64,000 nt of DNA from Rhodoferax koreense (GTDB taxonomy: Bacteria; Pseudomonadota; Gammaproteobacteria; Burkholderiales; Burkholderiaceae_C): assembly GCF_001955695.1 (NCBI RefSeq), contig NZ_CP019236.1:2542001-2606000 (forward strand). Reading direction: 5' to 3'. A program made the translations under genes and the position numbers. A model generated the notes under the pieces. It was not told the DNA's origin. It ran no database searches and saw only the letters and a list, made by a program, of their open reading frames with translations. Below are positions 51,756 through 61,393 of this stretch, piece after piece (within the stretch, counting starts at the first letter, position 1; each line of letters begins with the position of its first letter).

Positions 51756-54700
51756 TCAGGCGGCCGGCGGGGCGCAGCTCACCCGGTTGCGGCCCGCATG
51801 TTTGGACAGGTACAGGCCCGCATCGGCACGCGCCATCAGGCCGTCGAGCGTGTCGTCCGGTTGCCAGGCGCTGACCCCGAAACTGGCGGTGACCCGGACC
51901 ACGCTGTCATCGGGCGCCAGGGTCCGCAGCGCGACCAGCGCCACGCGCAGCCGTTCTGCCAGCGCGATGGCGCTTTCGCGGTCGGTCTCCGGCATCAGGA
52001 TGCCGAATTCCTCGCCGCCCAGCCGGCCCACGATGTCCTGCTGGCGCACGATGGCGCGGCAGGTCTGGGTCAGGACGCGCAAAACCTCGTCGCCGGTGGC
52101 ATGGCCGTGGCGGTCGTTGATCTGCTTGAAGTGGTCTACGTCGAGCATCACCATGGCCAGCGAGCGGCGGTGGCGCCGCGTGCGCGCGAGTTCGACTTCG
52201 GCGCGCTCCATGAAATGGCTGCGGCTGGCCATGCCGGTCAGGCTGTCGGTGGTGGCCGCCTGGCGCAGCGCGTCCTCCATGCTTTTGCGCTGGGTGATGT
52301 CCATCAGCGTGGACAGCGCGCTGGGCTTGCCGTCGTAGAGGATGGGCACCATCGAGATCAACAGCCAGATGTCGCGGCCGTCGCGCCCGCGCATGCACAT
52401 CTGGTGGTCGCGCAGCACGCCGTCGCGCCGGTAGATGGCCAGCATCCGGTCGCGGTCTTCCGGCGAGCGGTAGAAGCTGCGTGGCGGCTGGCCGAGCATC
52501 TCGGGCACGGACATGCCGGCGAGCTTGGCCGCCAGTTCGTTGACGTAGACGAAGACGTTGTCGGCTTCGCGCGTCACCGTCATCGGCAGCGGGGCGTTGT
52601 GCAGGATGGCCAGGGTGCGGGCCTCGCTCTCGCGCAACTCGCGCGTGCGTTCGGCCACGCGTCGCTCGAGCCCGCTGGCCAAGGCCTGCATCTCGGCATA
52701 GAGGCGTGCGTTGTCGATGGCATTGACCACGTTGCCTGACAGCAGCTCCAGGAACAGGATGCGTTCGGGCGAAAACGCGCCGGCGACCACGTCGTTTTCC
52801 AGGTACAGCGCGCCCACCACCCGGCCTTGCCGCACCAGCGGCGTGCATAGCACGGAACACGCGTCGCCCTCGGCGAAGTACCGAAGCTGGCGCCAGGCGG
52901 GATCGTTGCCCGCATCGTCCACCAGCACCGGGCTGGCGGTGGCCAGCACGGTGCGCAACACCTCGGCGGGCAGCCGGGCGCCGGCGTCCTCCAGCGGTAA
53001 GCCCTCGAGCACCCGCGGGCCGCCGGCCCGGCCGCTGTCGGCCTGCAGCAGCCAGTCGCCGCCATTGCCACTACCGTGGCTGCCGGTGGGACTGCCGTCG
53101 CCGAGCACGATGGCCGCGCGGCTCGCACCGGCGTTTTCACGCAGCACGTAGACCAGCCGCGTCAGCAGCACGTCGAGTGCGATCTCGGCTGTCACGGCCT
53201 GCACGCTTTTCATGAGGGTGGAGAGATCGAGCGCGCTGCCGGGCACGGCGACGATGGTGTCGCTGTCGTCCGGGATCATCTCGATCGGCAGCGCAATCGG
53301 TGTGGCGCGGCGATCCATCGCCTCGACCACGGCACGACCGCCCCAGCGCAGCAGGATGGCACGCGCCTCGTCTCGCTCCGCGGCGACGGCAGCCGATGGC
53401 GCGGCATGGTCCCGCGCCAGCGCCTGGCTGCGGTACCAATGCACCAGGCCTTGCAGCAGCAGGTTGTGCGTTTGCTCGGCGTGGCGCTGCGCCTGATCGA
53501 GTTCGTCCAGCGCGATGGCTTGGCCGTCTTCCAGTGCCAGGCCCGCGAAGAGCATGCGCGCGCGCAGCATGTGCAGCAATGGCCTGACGTCGGCACACGT
53601 CTGCGCCCAGAGCGTCAGGCGCCTGAGTGCAAGCGTGCAGCGCTCGGACGCCTCGGTGCGCCCCCCGGTCCGGGACAGCGCCGCCACACTGGTGAAGAAG
53701 ATGCAGAACGGCACCATGACCATGCCTCGGCCCGCGGAGAACAGCTGCTGCGCGGCGTCGCCCGCGGCCACGGCCTGGTCGTACTGGCCGGCGAGCTTGT
53801 GCAGCATGCAGCGCCAGGCGTGCAGGAACATGGTGCCGGTCTGGTCGGCACGTGCGGCATAGACGGCCTCGAGCCGTACGGCGGAGAAGGAAAGGGATTC
53901 GAGCGGGGTGGCCGGGAAACGCGGCAGCCGCAGATCCTGCACGGTGCCGCGCAGCGCGCTCAGGTAATCGTGGGCCACGGGCTGGCGGATGCGGCGCAAG
54001 GTGGCCGCATGCGCGTCGAGCTCGGCCTCGAGTTCGGCCAGGGGGGCGCCGGTGAGAAACGCATGGTAGTCGTGCACATACAGCGACAGCCCGGCGTGGC
54101 GCAGGCTGCCGGTCTCGACGCCGTCGTTGTGCACCTGCATCAGCGCCGGCAGGCCGCTGGCGATGCCTTCGGTCCAGTGGCGCAGGAAGGCATTGAACGA
54201 GAAGCCGGCATGCGCGTGCACCTGGCGCCAGCCGTGGCGCTCGATCAACGCCATCGACATGCGGCCCAGGCGGTAGCCGAACACGTAGTCGCCAAGGAAT
54301 TCGGCCACCATCAGGCCCATCACGGAATACGCCGACAGCGCCGCCGGTGCATGGCCGCGCGCCACCATGAGCCGCACCTGCAGCACGGTGAGCAGCGGCA
54401 GCAGCGCCGGGCGCGCGATGTAGGCCGCCGCGGTCATCTTGGCGATCACGTTGAGCTGCTGCAGGCACAGCGGATCGGTCAGCGCGGCCTGCTTGGACAA
54501 CACGTCGAAACCGATGGCCACGATCTCCTCCTTCAGCGCCGCCACCTGCTGCGCGGTCTCGGCCGGCGTGGCGGCCGTGGTCGGCTCGATGCCGAGCAGG
54601 CGCAGCACGGACAGGCCCAGTTCCAGCGTTTCGTCGAGCCGGCCCGAGGTGTAGAACGACTCGATGCGCACATCGAGCAGGCGTGCGCGCGCGGCGGCTT

Positions 54701-57287
54701 CCGCCGGGCCGGCCACCTGCGGCAGCGCCGCCTCGATGAACAGGTCCATCGCCGCGCCGTCGCCCTTGAGCGCGGCCATTCGGGCGGCGTGCACGTGCAG
54801 ATCTAGCGCCTGTTCCGTCGCCGTGCGCCACAGGTCCGGGCCATACAGGGCGATGGCGTGGGCCGCATAGCCGGCGGCAAGGTCGAAGGAGGCGGCATCG
54901 CGTGCCAGCTGGCTCGCGGCGAGGTTGAAGCCGGCCAGCTGGTGCCGTTCCGCCGCGTCGTGGATCAGTGCCTGGCCCTGGTTCAGGTGGTTCACGACGG
55001 AAAAGTCGGGCACCAAGTGCTGGCTCTTGTCCGGTGCGCTGCGCCACTGCTCGCGCAGCAGCCGGCCGATGCGCAGGTGCAGGGCCGGGCGTTCCGGCAG
55101 CGGGGCCAGGAGGTAGGCGGCCTCCTGCACGCGGTCGTGCACGAACGCGAATTCGACCTGCAGGCCGCGGCTTTCCGAGGCATCGAGCACGCTGATCCAT
55201 TTGTAGCTGGCGTCCTGCGGGACCAGCAGGCCGACCTCCAGCGCCGGGCCCAGGGCCTGCACGACGGCACTCTCCGAGGTCTGGCCGGCAATGGCCAGTT
55301 GCGCGAGCATGAAGCGGCCACCGAGGAAGGCCGCCGAGGTCAGCAGCGCGCCGGTGGCCGGCGGCAGGCGGCGCAGTTGTTCGAGCATCAGCTCGACCAC
55401 GTTGTCGGCCACCCTTTCGGCGTGCAGGTGCTCCTGCGACCAGCGCCAGCGCGGCTGGCTGCGGTCCAGCCAGATCAGGCGGCGCCGGTGCAGGTCCTGG
55501 AGGAAGCGGCCGAGGAAGAACGGGTTGCCGCTGGTCTTGCGGTGGCACAGCAGCGCCAGTTCCTCGACTTCCTCGCGCGGCTGCTGCAGGCTGTCGGCCA
55601 GCAGTTCGGCCACGTCGCGCACCCGCAGCGGCCCCACGGTCAACGCGGTGCTGCGGCCCTCGATGCCGGCCAGGGCGGCGAGATCCTGCGCCAGCGGATG
55701 TTCGGGCGGCACTTCACCGGCGCGGTAGGCGCCGATCAACAGGATGTGGCGCAGGCCCTCGTCGAGCGCGAGTTCGCGCAGCAGCCGGCGCGAGATGCGG
55801 TCGGCCCATTGCAGGTCGTCGATGAACACCACCATCGGCGCGGCCGCGCTGGCCAGGGCGGCGAAACACAGTTGCACGCTGCGCAGGAAGCGGTTTTCGG
55901 CTTCGAGCGGCCCGAGCGCCGCGGCCGGCGCCTGCACCTCGCCGAGCAACATGTCGAGCACAGGCAGCGCAGCCTGGGCCACCGCGGCGTTCGGGCCGAG
56001 CTGGCGGCGCAGCGCTTCGCGCCAGCCGGCCTGTTCGGCGGGCGGCAGCGCCAGTACCCGGCGCACGCGTTGCTCGAGTGCCTGCAGGAAGGCTGCGCCG
56101 GGCGTATGCTGGCCGAACTGGTCGAACTTGCCATGCACCAGGTGCCCCCGGTGGCCCAGCAGGCTGCGGTGCACTTCCTGGACCAGGGCGGTCTTGCCGA
56201 TGCCGGAGACGCCGGCGATGGTCACCACCTGGGCGATGCCGGCGGCGGCAGATTCGAAGGCCGCCACCAAGCGGCGGATCTCGTCGTCGCGGCCGTACAG
56301 CCGGCCAGAGACCTGAAAATGTTCGGACAGGTCACCCTGGCCCAAGGTCAGGGCCTGCAGCGCGGCCGGGTTGTCGAGGTGCTGCAGGATGTGCTGCAGG
56401 TCGCGCCGCAGCACATGGTGGTTCTGGTAACGCGCCTCCGGCTCCTTGGCCAGCAGCCGGGCGAGCAGCATGTCCAGCGCCGCGGGCACCTCGGGACGCA
56501 GGTCCTGCAGGGCCGGCGGCGCCAGCGCCAGGTGGGCGTGCACGGCCTCCACCGGGTCGCGCGTGAAGCCGAAGGGGGGTGCGCCGGTGAGCAGTTCGTA
56601 CAGGGTTGCGCCGAGGGCGTAGAAATCGCCGCGGTAGTCCAGGTCCCGGTTCATGCGGCCGGTCTGCTCGGGCGCCATGTAGGCCAGCGTGCCCTCGAGC
56701 TCGGGCAGGCTGGTGGCCTGCGGCCGTTCGACCGACACGTCGGCCGAGATGCCGAAGTCGATCAGCCTGACCGTGCCCTGCGCCGGATTGGCGATGATGT
56801 TGCCTGGCGCGATGTCCTTGTGGATGATGCTGCGCAGATGGATGGCTTCGAGCGCATTCACCGCCGCGATGGCGATGCGCAGCGCGTCGGGCAGGGGCAG
56901 CGGGCCGTGGCGCAGCATGTCGCGTACCGACACCGCACCGTCGTCCAGCATCACCAGGAACAGCACGCCGGCGTGGCTCTCCAGCGATTCGGCACGCACC
57001 ACGTTCGGGTGCACCATGCGCCGCGACAACTCGAATTCGCGCCGGAACCGCGCGACGTCGGCCGGCCCGAGCCTGGCCAGCCGCAGCAGCTTGACCACCA
57101 CCGCCTGGCCGGCCTTGCGGCAGCGTAGCACCACGGACCGCCTGCCGGTGTAGACCGTTTCCAAGACCTCGTAGCCGGCAAACACCGCGCCCGGCACGGC
57201 AAAAAGCGGCAGCGCGCCGTTCTTGTCGTGGTGGCCGGCGGTCGTGGTTTCGCCCGGCGTGCGAGATGGCATGGTGGAGGCGGTCAT
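51756..57287 (-). CDS. Serine/threonine kinase - AAA ATPase - GAF - PAS - GGEEF signalling protein
   Basis: An 1843-residue cytoplasmic sensor. Residues 38-300 form a Hanks-type kinase: Lys66, catalytic HKDIAPGN with Asp158, DFG Asp177 and APE at 205-207. Residues 320-600 form an AAA16-type ATPase with Walker A GVSGIGKT (359-366) and VVFIDDLQWADR. Residues about 650-1300 are helical and TPR-like. A GAF domain (about 1340-1530) and a PAS domain (about 1550-1670) follow, then a diguanylate cyclase with GGEEF at 1757-1761 and an intact RxxD inhibitory site (RQQD) five residues before it. The front half matches the trifunctional kinase/ATPase/histidine-kinase family, with c-di-GMP synthesis as output instead. 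It is a single gene with its own upstream gap. Confidence 0.9.
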   Translation of the reverse strand: MTASTMPSRTPGETTTAGHHDKNGALPLFAVPGAVFAGYEVLETVYTGRRSVVLRCRKAGQAVVVKLLRLARLGPADVARFRREFELSRRMVHPNVVRAESLESHAGVLFLVMLDDGAVSVRDMLRHGPLPLPDALRIAIAAVNALEAIHLRSIIHKDIAPGNIIANPAQGTVRLIDFGISADVSVERPQATSLPELEGTLAYMAPEQTGRMNRDLDYRGDFYALGATLYELLTGAPPFGFTRDPVEAVHAHLALAPPALQDLRPEVPAALDMLLARLLAKEPEARYQNHHVLRRDLQHILQHLDNPAALQALTLGQGDLSEHFQVSGRLYGRDDEIRRLVAAFESAAAGIAQVVTIAGVSGIGKTALVQEVHRSLLGHRGHLVHGKFDQFGQHTPGAAFLQALEQRVRRVLALPPAEQAGWREALRRQLGPNAAVAQAALPVLDMLLGEVQAPAAALGPLEAENRFLRSVQLCFAALASAAAPMVVFIDDLQWADRISRRLLRELALDEGLRHILLIGAYRAGEVPPEHPLAQDLAALAGIEGRSTALTVGPLRVRDVAELLADSLQQPREEVEELALLCHRKTSGNPFFLGRFLQDLHRRRLIWLDRSQPRWRWSQEHLHAERVADNVVELMLEQLRRLPPATGALLTSAAFLGGRFMLAQLAIAGQTSESAVVQALGPALEVGLLVPQDASYKWISVLDASESRGLQVEFAFVHDRVQEAAYLLAPLPERPALHLRIGRLLREQWRSAPDKSQHLVPDFSVVNHLNQGQALIHDAAERHQLAGFNLAASQLARDAASFDLAAGYAAHAIALYGPDLWRTATEQALDLHVHAARMAALKGDGAAMDLFIEAALPQVAGPAEAAARARLLDVRIESFYTSGRLDETLELGLSVLRLLGIEPTTAATPAETAQQVAALKEEIVAIGFDVLSKQAALTDPLCLQQLNVIAKMTAAAYIARPALLPLLTVLQVRLMVARGHAPAALSAYSVMGLMVAEFLGDYVFGYRLGRMSMALIERHGWRQVHAHAGFSFNAFLRHWTEGIASGLPALMQVHNDGVETGSLRHAGLSLYVHDYHAFLTGAPLAELEAELDAHAATLRRIRQPVAHDYLSALRGTVQDLRLPRFPATPLESLSFSAVRLEAVYAARADQTGTMFLHAWRCMLHKLAGQYDQAVAAGDAAQQLFSAGRGMVMVPFCIFFTSVAALSRTGGRTEASERCTLALRRLTLWAQTCADVRPLLHMLRARMLFAGLALEDGQAIALDELDQAQRHAEQTHNLLLQGLVHWYRSQALARDHAAPSAAVAAERDEARAILLRWGGRAVVEAMDRRATPIALPIEMIPDDSDTIVAVPGSALDLSTLMKSVQAVTAEIALDVLLTRLVYVLRENAGASRAAIVLGDGSPTGSHGSGNGGDWLLQADSGRAGGPRVLEGLPLEDAGARLPAEVLRTVLATASPVLVDDAGNDPAWRQLRYFAEGDACSVLCTPLVRQGRVVGALYLENDVVAGAFSPERILFLELLSGNVVNAIDNARLYAEMQALASGLERRVAERTRELRESEARTLAILHNAPLPMTVTREADNVFVYVNELAAKLAGMSVPEMLGQPPRSFYRSPEDRDRMLAIYRRDGVLRDHQMCMRGRDGRDIWLLISMVPILYDGKPSALSTLMDITQRKSMEDALRQAATTDSLTGMASRSHFMERAEVELARTRRHRRSLAMVMLDVDHFKQINDRHGHATGDEVLRVLTQTCRAIVRQQDIVGRLGGEEFGILMPETDRESAIALAERLRVALVALRTLAPDDSVVRVTASFGVSAWQPDDTLDGLMARADAGLYLSKHAGRNRVSCAPPAA

Positions 57288-57408
57288 CTCTTCGGATGAT
57301 AGTGGTTCAGATGCAACTTAATGTAGTGCACAGACCTGTCAAGCCGGTGATGGGCCATTTGGCGTACGGGCCTTCGTGCTTCTCGCCACAACCAGGGCGG
57401 CAGGCGGT

Positions 57409-58698
57409 TCAGCGGTAGAGGGCCAGCCCGGCCAAACGGCCTTCGATCTCGGCACGTACGCGCCGCGCTGCCGCGCCGTCCACGCCGCCGAAGCGCCGGT
57501 TGAATTCGGCCAGCTGCATGTTTTCGGGCAGATCGGCGACGGGTGGCAGCAGGGTCGGCGCGGGCTGGCCGGCCGCGAAGTGCTGCTGCCATCGGCGCGC
57601 GCCACCGGGGCCGGTGGCCGATTCGGCGAAGCGGGTGCCGGCCCGGTCGGCGGCCAGGTCGTTGAAGGAGAAGCCGCTACCGCCCTCGGCGTCGCTGAGC
57701 TCCTTGTACAGGCCCACGGCGTCCGACAGCGGACTGCCGGCCAAGGCCGTGAGCGCGGCCGAGACGGTGAAGTGCTGGGCGCTGTCATCGCGGCCGTTGA
57801 GCGTGATCGTGGGGCCGGGCGTGTGTGGTGTGGTGGCGACCGCCAGCAGCGCGCCGGCCTCCCGGGCGTTGACGAACTGGGCCAGCGCCACCAGCGCAGC
57901 GCGGTTCTGTTCCACCGCGGCAGCTTCATCCGGACTGCGCTCGGCCGCCGCCTGAAACAGGGGTTGCACCAGCGCGAGCAGGGGCATCGTCCGGTCGTTT
58001 CCCGACAACTCGTGTGCAGCGGCCAGCGCGCCCAGCCGATGGAGGTAGACGTCGATGCGGGCCTGTTCGGCGGCGGACCACCAGCGCAGGCCACCCGTGC
58101 CCAGGCCGTTGCCGCGCCAGGTGTAGGCAACATCGATCGCCCCTGGACGCAACCCGATCCGGTCCAGGCTGTCGACGGCCTTCGCCGCGCCGGGCGAGAC
58201 ACGGCGCAATGGCGTCAGCCCGGCATCGACCAGCCATCCAGCGATGCGCGGCGGCACTTCCAGGCGGCCGATGCGCCACTGCGTGATGCGCGGCAAGGTA
58301 GGGGAGTCGACCAGCCGCAGTTCCATGTTGATGGCCTGGCCGAGCGGGTTGGCCGGCAGACGGGTGCTGGTGGCCAGCAAGGCCGTGCCATCGCCGATGG
58401 TCAATTGCGCGCTGGTGGCAGCGAAACGCCGGGCGAAGTAGTTGAGGGCGGCGTCGAGGTCGTCCGGTTGCACGCTGAGGCTGTCCCGCACCCCTGGGAC
58501 CAGCCGTCGCGGATCGTGGCGCACGAACAGCCGCACCGCGTGGTCGACCTGGCTCGGTGAGACCGTGGCCGGGCGCCGGATGCGCGCCTCGGGTTCGATC
58601 GCCATGCCAAGGAAGATGCCGATGACCACCAGGCCGAGGCAGGCCAGCGCCAGCGCCGTACCCAGCGCCGCGGCGGTCCAGCACAGCAGGCGTCTCAC
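57409..58698 (-). CDS. Membrane-anchored protein of unknown function
   Basis: A 429-residue protein that I do not recognise. An N-terminal hydrophobic segment (AALGTALALACLGLVVIGIF) anchors or exports it. The remainder is a mixed alpha/beta region of about 395 residues with no catalytic motif I can name; notable stretches are YFARRFAATSAQLTIGDGTA, MELRLVDSPTLPRITQWRIG and HELSGNDRTMPLLALVQPLF. It is the last gene of the six-gene leftward operon that starts with a J-domain protein, 14 bp after the Mrr-like gene. Its location suggests work at the outer face of the membrane. Confidence 0.8.
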   Translation of the reverse strand: MRRLLCWTAAALGTALALACLGLVVIGIFLGMAIEPEARIRRPATVSPSQVDHAVRLFVRHDPRRLVPGVRDSLSVQPDDLDAALNYFARRFAATSAQLTIGDGTALLATSTRLPANPLGQAINMELRLVDSPTLPRITQWRIGRLEVPPRIAGWLVDAGLTPLRRVSPGAAKAVDSLDRIGLRPGAIDVAYTWRGNGLGTGGLRWWSAAEQARIDVYLHRLGALAAAHELSGNDRTMPLLALVQPLFQAAAERSPDEAAAVEQNRAALVALAQFVNAREAGALLAVATTPHTPGPTITLNGRDDSAQHFTVSAALTALAGSPLSDAVGLYKELSDAEGGSGFSFNDLAADRAGTRFAESATGPGGARRWQQHFAAGQPAPTLLPPVADLPENMQLAEFNRRFGGVDGAAARRVRAEIEGRLAGLALYR

Positions 58699-58712
58699 CT
58701 TGTCTGCCGGCC

Positions 58713-59324
58713 TCAGCGGCGCGTGGGGCCGCCGGCCGCCGGTTTCGCCGCCGCGGGCAGGTTGCGCAGCAGTTGCGCCAGCGCCGCGCCCTGCATGACG
58801 ACGATGCCGCGCTCCTTGGCGAAACGCTGGGCGGCCTCGGAAAGCGCACCGAGGCTGATCACCAGGCCGGCACTGGCGTCCTCCTGCTGCTGCGCCGCGG
58901 ACAGGTCGCGCAGGGCCTCGGTGCCCACGCTGGCCGCCTTCCAGCGCTTGCAGCTCACCAGTGTCGTGCGGCCGTCCTTGCGCACCGCGAAGTCGGCCGC
59001 AGGCCCGGCCAGGCGCGTGACCGCGTAGCCGTCCGCAGCGAAAGCCGACTCGACGGCGCTGGAAAAGTCACGCCAGGACATCGCGGCCACCTTCTCGATC
59101 GTGGCGGCGACGCGCGTCGGGCTCGGCGCGGTCAACTGGCGCCAGGCGGCGATGCCACAGATCACCACGAATGGCAGCGCGCCCATCGCGCCAAAAACGA
59201 AATAGGGGGAGGGCAGGCTGGTGCGTGCCGCGGCGACGATGGCCGCGGCGATGCCCAGGCTGATCCACCAAGGCGAGCGCAGCAGGATGGCGAACAGCGA
59301 GCCATGGGCCATCTTGAGTTTCAT
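58713..59324 (-). CDS. Membrane protein with Mrr-like restriction-endonuclease fold
   Basis: A 203-residue protein. Two hydrophobic segments (SPWWISLGIAAAIVAAARTS and YFVFGAMGALPFVVICGIAA) precede a soluble Mrr-type domain at about residues 80-195. The nuclease core looks like MSWRDFSSAVESAFAADGY, then ADFAVRKDGRTTLVSCKRWK, matching the D-x-n-(E/Q)-x-K layout with Ser-Cys-Lys where Mrr has Gln-Cys-Lys. The helix GTEALRDLSAAQQQEDASAG and LVISLGALSEAAQRFAKERG complete the fold. The catalytic Lys is present and the middle acid is replaced, so activity is uncertain. Its start overlaps the preceding gene's stop by four bases. Confidence 0.78.
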   Translation of the reverse strand: MKLKMAHGSLFAILLRSPWWISLGIAAAIVAAARTSLPSPYFVFGAMGALPFVVICGIAAWRQLTAPSPTRVAATIEKVAAMSWRDFSSAVESAFAADGYAVTRLAGPAADFAVRKDGRTTLVSCKRWKAASVGTEALRDLSAAQQQEDASAGLVISLGALSEAAQRFAKERGIVVMQGAALAQLLRNLPAAAKPAAGGPTRR

Positions 59325-60598
59325 GCTTGGGGTCCGGTTGGTTTCTTGGCAACGGCCTTGGGCCTGGCGGTCTTTGCCGGGCCATCGACGATGTTGCAAT
59401 GGAGCTTGAGCGCGGTCATCGCCTCATGCAGTTTGGTGTCGCGCTCGTCGAGCAGGTCGCGCCGCGTTTCCTCGATGAAATGCGTCCACAGCCGCTGGTA
59501 GTCGGCGTGGTTTTCATGCGGCGCATAGTCGCGGATGAAGTCGCTGGCGAGTTCGGGGTGCAGGCCGCTTTTGCGCAGCTTGCGCACGATGCTGGCGGCC
59601 GTGGTTTCCGTGATGATGGTCTTGCGCGCGACGCCGGCCGTGATGCACAGGAACAGCGTGATCAGCGAACTGTCGTCGGTGTGGCGCTGCGTCAGCTTGA
59701 TCCACTGGTCGGAGACCGCGCGGTCGAAGTCGCTGATGTCTTCGATCTCGTCGTCGATCCAGTAGTAACGGCCCATGAATCCCATGGACTGCAGGAACAG
59801 CTTGCGCGGCTTGACGGCCGGGTCGAGGATTTTCGGCAGGTCGTCCCGCAGCATGCTCTCGCGCATCTCGGCGACGAGCGGCTTGAACGCCGCAGGCAGG
59901 GTTTCCGGCAGGGCCAATGCGACGGGCTTGCCGGCCGCACTGCGTTTGCGCAGCAGCTCGATCGCACTTTCGAACTGGCCCCAGTTCGGCAGCTGCGTGC
60001 GGCCGGCGGCAAGCGTCAGCAGCCCGGTGCGGATCAGCGCCTCGGCGTCGGTCTGCGCATCCTTCAACTCGCGCCTGGCCGTGCCCAGCTTTTGTGCGAA
60101 CCAGTAGGCGGCTTCCATGCGGCGTTCGATCTCGCTGCGCTGGGCCAGTTCGGCCCGGTAGTCGGCCAGGCTGCGCAGCGACCATCTGGCCAGCAGCGGG
60201 ATGTGGTCGTCGGTGAAGGTGCCGCTCTCCAGCATGCCGAAATGGGTGTGGTCGGGCATGGTCAGCAGCGACTTCAGCATTTCCGAGCCGCCCTTGGAGC
60301 GCGACAGGAGCGTGTTGTCGCGCAGCGACTGGGCGGCCTCGGTCAGGTCGCCCTCGCAGCTGTCTTCGAGGAACAGGCTCACCATGTTGACGATGCGCGC
60401 GCGCGCCTGCTCCAGATCGGGCCGCAGGAATTCGGTACCGAAGTAACGCGCGATCTGCACCATGCCCTTTGCCGCTTCCTCGTGCAGGCTGTCGAGCCGT
60501 GCGGCTGGGATGATGCCGGTCTGCAGGCCGTGCAGAAGGGCCTTCTCGAAGAAGGGCCGGCCGTCGAAGAGGGAAACAGTAGACGCAGGTGTGGACAT
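59321..60598 (-). CDS. Cytosolic protein of unknown function
   Basis: A 425-residue protein that I do not recognise, without signal peptide or membrane segments and apparently mostly helical. Notable stretches are LDSLHEEAAKGMVQIARYFG, ARWSLRSLADYRAELAQRSE and FMGRYYWIDDEIEDISDFDR. The C-terminus is Lys/Ala/Pro-rich (PAKTARPKAVAKKPTGPQA). It sits in the middle of the J-domain operon, five bases after the preceding gene and overlapping the Mrr-like gene by four, so tight co-expression is expected. Confidence 0.8.
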   Translation of the reverse strand: MSTPASTVSLFDGRPFFEKALLHGLQTGIIPAARLDSLHEEAAKGMVQIARYFGTEFLRPDLEQARARIVNMVSLFLEDSCEGDLTEAAQSLRDNTLLSRSKGGSEMLKSLLTMPDHTHFGMLESGTFTDDHIPLLARWSLRSLADYRAELAQRSEIERRMEAAYWFAQKLGTARRELKDAQTDAEALIRTGLLTLAAGRTQLPNWGQFESAIELLRKRSAAGKPVALALPETLPAAFKPLVAEMRESMLRDDLPKILDPAVKPRKLFLQSMGFMGRYYWIDDEIEDISDFDRAVSDQWIKLTQRHTDDSSLITLFLCITAGVARKTIITETTAASIVRKLRKSGLHPELASDFIRDYAPHENHADYQRLWTHFIEETRRDLLDERDTKLHEAMTALKLHCNIVDGPAKTARPKAVAKKPTGPQA

Positions 60599-60603
60599 GC
60601 GGT

Positions 60604-61371
60604 TCAGATTGCGGATTCTTCGTCGGGGTCGGCCGGCTTCTTCTGCGAGCCTTCACCCGCGCCATGACCTTCGCGGAACGGCACGTGACCGCCGTCGTGG
60701 TGGCTGTCGTCCTCTTCGTCCTCGGATTCCTGTTCGGCGGTGTAGGCCCTGAAACGGGCGCGCAGGATGGTCAGGACCTCGATCAGGATGTCCGGGCATT
60801 CGGTGCGCAGCAGCCAGGTGAATTCCATCCAGTCGTGGTCGGTGATCTCGTCGAGGTCGACACGCGGCCTGGTATAGGCCGCAGCGATCATGTTGGCCTC
60901 GGACAGCACCGAGCCATCGTCCTCGGAGGCTTCGAAACTGCCGGTACGCATGAAGCTTTCCACGCGCGCCCAGTGTTCCAGCAGGTAGTCGGCCAGGGCA
61001 TCGCAGCCGCCATCCGTTTCACCCACGGCGCGCAGGAAATCGACCGGGGTGTAGGTTTCCTGGTCGTCGCGGAAGATCACCGAATTCATCATGCCGCGCA
61101 GATGGGTATGCGTGAGATCCTTGTACTGCTTCTCGATGACCACGGCGCGCGCGAACTGCTGGGGTGTGACCAGCAGGTTCAGCACCGAGGCCTTGGAGCC
61201 GTCGTACTCGCGGATCACCGACAGCAGGTCTTTCGGCGGAAAGCTGTCGAGCGCCACCACCAGGGCGTGGTCGCCTTCTTCGTCGGCAAGCGAAACCAGG
61301 GCCGCTTCGGCACCGACGATGTCGCCGGCGAGGATCAGGCTCTGGGCTTTGGCAAGAGCGGGGTAGTGCAT
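60604..61371 (-). CDS. Acidic-tailed cytosolic protein of unknown function
   Basis: A 255-residue protein that I do not recognise. The N-terminus is MHYPALAKAQSLILAGDIVG, and the middle has DHALVVALDSFPPKDLLSVI and LLVTPQQFARAVVIEKQYKD. The C-terminal 45 residues are strongly acidic and His-rich (EDEEDDSHHDGGH) and end in PADPDEESAI. Such tails often act as flexible interaction segments. It is the third gene of the operon, between the other acidic-tailed protein and the 425-residue protein. Confidence 0.78.
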   Translation of the reverse strand: MHYPALAKAQSLILAGDIVGAEAALVSLADEEGDHALVVALDSFPPKDLLSVIREYDGSKASVLNLLVTPQQFARAVVIEKQYKDLTHTHLRGMMNSVIFRDDQETYTPVDFLRAVGETDGGCDALADYLLEHWARVESFMRTGSFEASEDDGSVLSEANMIAAAYTRPRVDLDEITDHDWMEFTWLLRTECPDILIEVLTILRARFRAYTAEQESEDEEDDSHHDGGHVPFREGHGAGEGSQKKPADPDEESAI

Positions 61372-61393
61372 GGGGCGGTCCTTGTTGGGGGGG

